A stretch of 37,837 nt of DNA from Rhodobiaceae bacterium (lineage in GTDB: Bacteria; Pseudomonadota; Alphaproteobacteria; Puniceispirillales; Puniceispirillaceae): NCBI GenBank assembly GCA_018624035.1, contig JAAZUU010000007.1, forward strand, positions 1-37,837, in the 5' to 3' direction. Numbering within the stretch: position 1 is the stretch's first letter; each line of letters begins with the position of its first letter. Below are positions 35,126 to 37,837 of this stretch, piece after piece. The notes beneath the pieces were generated by a model. That model had not been told where the DNA came from. It made no database searches and saw nothing but the letters and a program-made list of their open reading frames with translations. The position numbers and the translations under genes are program-made.

Positions 35126-36319
35126 CTATGCCACCTTCCTGAGATAAACCGAGACACCGAGAGCGATGGCGCCGCCGGCCAGCATCATCAACAGGATCGC
35201 ATAATCTATGCCCATGATGTCGCCAAGATATCCGATGAGAACGCCGCCGGCGACAAGGCTGCCAAAGGAAATCGTCGACCACCATGTCATCACCCTGGCC
35301 CGGTAACGTTCTTCCACCTCCAGCTGGATGACGGTCTGCGCCCCGATCCCGGTGATGGTCGCGGTAAAGCCGGTCACGATAAAAATCAGGCTCAGCGGGA
35401 TCAGACTGTCAAACGGATTGAGCAGCGCCGTCATGGCAATGCCAACAATGACCATTGGCCACAGAAATGCCCGTATCCGGGATTTGTCAAGACGACCAAG
35501 ACCGATCCACCCGGAAGCCAGCAATGATCCAAGACCGGCTGCCGCGGTCACAATGGCCAGAGCATGGCTTCCGCCGCCAAGAATTTGACCAACGATGGCC
35601 GGCTGGATTTCCAGCACGCCCCGAACGAAAAAGCTGTTCACGCTGACAAGACACAGTGTTGAAAAAATGATCGGTGTGCCGAGCGCCACCGCGCCCCCGT
35701 CGATCATCCTGTCAAGAAAGCCGCCGGTCTCGTTCCTGTCGGACATGCGGGGCTGAAGGACCAGAAAATAAAGCGAAAAGATCAGCGGCACATACAGAAT
35801 GGTGGCGATGAAGAAAGTCTCTGGCAGCCCCATGAAGTGAATGGTCAGGCCGGCCAGGCTGGGGCCGACTATTCGCGACAGGTTCCAGGATACCGAATTC
35901 AATCCGACAGCACTGGCCAGATATGGCCTTGGTACAACCAGGGAGATGAACACCAGTCTGATCGGGTGGTGGAAGGCGCTGAGCAACCCGATCGCGGTTG
36001 AACAGGCAAGCAGGGTGATCAGGTTATGCTTGTCGAGAAGCTGCGTGATGAAGATCACGATACTGATGCCGACCATCATTATTTTTGTGGCCAGCATGGC
36101 CCGGCACGCATCCCAGCGTTCCGCGAAGACAGCAATGAACGGGCCAAGGAAGCCGACCGGGGCCATCAGCAGCAGCGACACAACGCTTGTCCAGAATGTC
36201 GACTCCGTGATCTGCCAGGCCAGCCAGCCAAGCCCGATTTTCTGCACCCAGGTTCCCAGAAGAGATAATGTGTTCGTTACGAAGTAACCGACAAAGGTTG
36301 GGATTGTGAGCGCATTCAT
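35126..36319 (-). CDS. MFS transporter (MFS_3/EntS-like)
   Basis: This 397-residue inner-membrane protein has about twelve hydrophobic segments. The N-terminal GYFVTNTLSLLGTWVQKIGLGWLAW and the cytoplasmic loop FAERWDACRAMLATK after the second helix fit the EntS-like drug and siderophore exporter group. The segment LNSVSWNLSRIVGPSLAGL at the fourth and fifth helices is also typical. The start overlaps the hydrolase stop by four bases (ATGA), implying translational coupling. The substrate is unknown; the group usually exports small molecules. Confidence 0.85.
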   Translation of the reverse strand: MNALTIPTFVGYFVTNTLSLLGTWVQKIGLGWLAWQITESTFWTSVVSLLLMAPVGFLGPFIAVFAERWDACRAMLATKIMMVGISIVIFITQLLDKHNLITLLACSTAIGLLSAFHHPIRLVFISLVVPRPYLASAVGLNSVSWNLSRIVGPSLAGLTIHFMGLPETFFIATILYVPLIFSLYFLVLQPRMSDRNETGGFLDRMIDGGAVALGTPIIFSTLCLVSVNSFFVRGVLEIQPAIVGQILGGGSHALAIVTAAAGLGSLLASGWIGLGRLDKSRIRAFLWPMVIVGIAMTALLNPFDSLIPLSLIFIVTGFTATITGIGAQTVIQLEVEERYRARVMTWWSTISFGSLVAGGVLIGYLGDIMGIDYAILLMMLAGGAIALGVSVYLRKVA

Positions 36320-37200
36320 GTGTTTGTGTGGCTGATGATGAATTGCTCGACCAGCCGGTTGAACTCATCCGCGTCCTCGCAATAGGGCGCGTGTCCGACA
36401 CCCGCCATTTCGACATGCCGCGCATGCGGCAGACCGGCAATCAACGCATTGAGGGCGTCAGGTTTGACAACAATGTCATCCGCCGCGGACAGAATGAGCG
36501 TTGGAACCTTTATGTCCGCAAGATATGGAGTCGTATCGACATACTGAATCCCGCCGCCGCCCCACCTGATGCCCTCGACACTGATCTCCCCGGCGATGGA
36601 CGCCAGAAATGCATGCTGGTCTGGCGGTAATCGGCGCGACAACATGCGTTCGACCCTGAGGCTGCCGAATGCCTGGTCGTCAAGGCGCAGGCGTTCCTGA
36701 ACGCGCTTCTCGACCTCTTCGGACAGCGGCTCGCCCTCGGCCTTGCACCGTCCCTTGTAGGTGCAGGACAGAATCAGTCCCGAGCACCGCTCACCGCTCA
36801 ACGCGGCCAGGATTTGCGCGACCATCCCGCCCATGGAATGTCCGACCAGCCAAAAGGACCGCAGATCAAGGTCCGACAACAACAAGGCCACTTCATCGGC
36901 GAACCCGGCGATGCCGCCCTCAAAGACCGAGCTTCCGCCAAATCCCGGCGCATCAATCGAGATCACGCTGAATGCCGTGAAATGACGGAACTGGTAATGC
37001 CAGCTCTTGCTGCTTCCGTTGTTGCCATGCAGGAACACAAGGGCGGGTGTTGCCGCGTCCGTTACCGCCGGGCCCTGGCGCCGATAGGAAATGGACCTTC
37101 CTGACGTCGGATTTTTGTGAATCTGCTTGTCGGGGAGACTTGGGAGGGTACTGGCCATCTGTTTGTCCCAGTTAAAGGGTGGACAACAATTTTTTTTCAT
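36316..37200 (-). CDS. Alpha/beta hydrolase
   Basis: This 294-residue protein has an alpha/beta hydrolase fold. The oxyanion segment is FLHGNNGSSKSW, the nucleophile elbow LVGHSMGGMVA (Ser122), the acid SAADDIVV (Asp241 or Asp242) and the catalytic His270 in GVGHAPY. The start at 37200 has AGGAA upstream; a later start at residue 15 is possible because the first 14 residues, including two cysteines, are not typical. No signal peptide is visible, so it is likely cytosolic. It overlaps the MFS gene and is divergent from an ABC solute-binding protein gene, with 42 bases between. The substrate, perhaps an ester or lactone, is unknown. Confidence 0.88.
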   Translation of the reverse strand: MKKNCCPPFNWDKQMASTLPSLPDKQIHKNPTSGRSISYRRQGPAVTDAATPALVFLHGNNGSSKSWHYQFRHFTAFSVISIDAPGFGGSSVFEGGIAGFADEVALLLSDLDLRSFWLVGHSMGGMVAQILAALSGERCSGLILSCTYKGRCKAEGEPLSEEVEKRVQERLRLDDQAFGSLRVERMLSRRLPPDQHAFLASIAGEISVEGIRWGGGGIQYVDTTPYLADIKVPTLILSAADDIVVKPDALNALIAGLPHARHVEMAGVGHAPYCEDADEFNRLVEQFIISHTNT

Positions 37201-37242
37201 TGAATAGTTCCTGAATAATAATGAATTCTATGGGAGAAAACC

Positions 37243-37837
37243 ATGACAGTGCTTCGACTATTTACGCTTGGCGTTGCGGCCATGCTGTTCTCGGCAACCG
37301 CGATGGCGGCGGAAATGCGAGTGGGGTTGAAATCCGAACCCAGCTCCATCGACCCCCACTATCACAATCTGGGGCCGAATAACGCCTTCGCGACACAGAT
37401 CTTCAGCTCGCTGGTGGGAAGTGATGAAAATCAGCAGCACTATCCTGACCTTGCTGTGTCCTGGAAGCCGATCAATGACACAACCTGGGAGTTCAAGCTC
37501 CGGAAGGGCGTGAAGTGGCATGATGGCAGTGATTTCACGGCGGATGACGTGATCTTCACCGTTGAGCGTGCGCAGAATGTCCCCAACTCGCCGTCAAGCT
37601 TTGTCACCTACCTCAAGGGTAAGACTTTCGAAAAGGTCGACAGTCACACCATCCACATCAAAACCGAAAAGCCCTATCCGCTGATGCCCAATGATATGAC
37701 GACTGTCAAAATCATCTCGGCAAAGGCCGGCAAGGGCGCGTCGACAGAGGATTACAACAGCGGCAAGGCCGCCATCGGCACCGGACCATACAAGTTTGTC
37801 GAGTGGGTGCCTGGTGACCGCATCAGATCGGAAGAGC
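37243..37837 (+). CDS. ABC transporter solute-binding protein, family 5, partial
   Basis: The 5' part of a gene that runs off the right end, about 198 codons. It has a signal peptide (cleavage after AMA near residue 23) and then the family 5 (peptide/nickel/opine) binding-protein pattern: RVGLKSEPSSIDPHYHN, LAVSWKPINDTTWEFKLRKG, VKWHDGSDFTADDVIFTVER and IGTGPYKFVEWVPGDRI. GGGAGAAAACC precedes the ATG at 37243. The last 13 bases of the window match an Illumina adapter, so codons after GDRI are probably not genuine. The permease and ATPase genes would be expected further on and are not in the window. Confidence 0.9.
   Translation, partial: MTVLRLFTLGVAAMLFSATAMAAEMRVGLKSEPSSIDPHYHNLGPNNAFATQIFSSLVGSDENQQHYPDLAVSWKPINDTTWEFKLRKGVKWHDGSDFTADDVIFTVERAQNVPNSPSSFVTYLKGKTFEKVDSHTIHIKTEKPYPLMPNDMTTVKIISAKAGKGASTEDYNSGKAAIGTGPYKFVEWVPGDRIRSEE
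37825..37837 (+). other. Probable sequencing adapter at contig end
   Basis: The final 13 bases, AGATCGGAAGAGC, are identical to the common start of Illumina TruSeq adapters. They follow GGTGACCGCATC, where the protein family normally continues GDRI then a different sequence. They are best treated as artefact. Confidence 0.88.

Overview
The window looks like one contig from an alphaproteobacterium. Two classical alphaproteobacterial blocks are preserved: aroA-cmk-rpsA-ihfB-lapA-trpF-trpB-trpA-accD-folC facing trxA and addAB, and rnd-lptC-lptA-lptB-ptsN. A ChvG-like kinase tail sits beside rapZ and ahcY, and aroA is divergent from an FYDLN-acid (TIGR02300) gene. The DNA is GC-rich by eye. I cannot place it to genus; a marine Rhodospirillales or SAR116-like origin is only a guess. 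The last 13 bases equal the common start of Illumina adapters, so the right edge is probably a true contig end with untrimmed adapter. No rRNA, CRISPR, insertion sequence or phage gene is visible.

Layout. 1-10215 (+): the 3' end of a sensor kinase, rapZ, ahcY, tsaE, one very large reading frame in which AddB and AddA are fused, and trxA. 10235-20141 (-): the aroA to folC block, tightly packed with several 1-4 base overlaps. A strong terminator after rpsA splits it. 20446-21084 (+): an FYDLN-acid protein and tRNA-Ala(GGC) with its terminator. 21116-24711 (-): RNase D, the LPS export genes lptC, lptA, lptB, and ptsN. 24946-28699 (+): two FAD amine oxidoreductase-type genes, the first with a C-terminal folate-binding GcvT part. 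29055-31003 (+): an inverse-autotransporter beta-barrel that lacks a passenger, overlapping by one base a gene for a secreted cysteine-containing protein. 31085-37200 is an accessory stretch of small membrane and secreted proteins, a homoserine-dehydrogenase-like oxidoreductase with a C-terminal SAF-like segment, a miniature MotA-like channel protein, an MFS exporter and an alpha/beta hydrolase. 37243-end (+) is the start of a family 5 ABC solute-binding protein.

The first 25 kb is housekeeping: methyl-cycle hydrolysis of S-adenosylhomocysteine, tRNA t6A modification, recombinational repair, aromatic and tryptophan synthesis, fatty-acid and folate synthesis, translation, and LPS export. The most unusual items are the AddB-AddA fusion, the loss of the P-loop lysine in RapZ, the passenger-less inverse autotransporter with its coupled secreted partner, the mini-MotA protein, and several shortened versions of otherwise conserved gene clusters (no hprK beside rapZ, no rpoN/hpf between lptB and ptsN).
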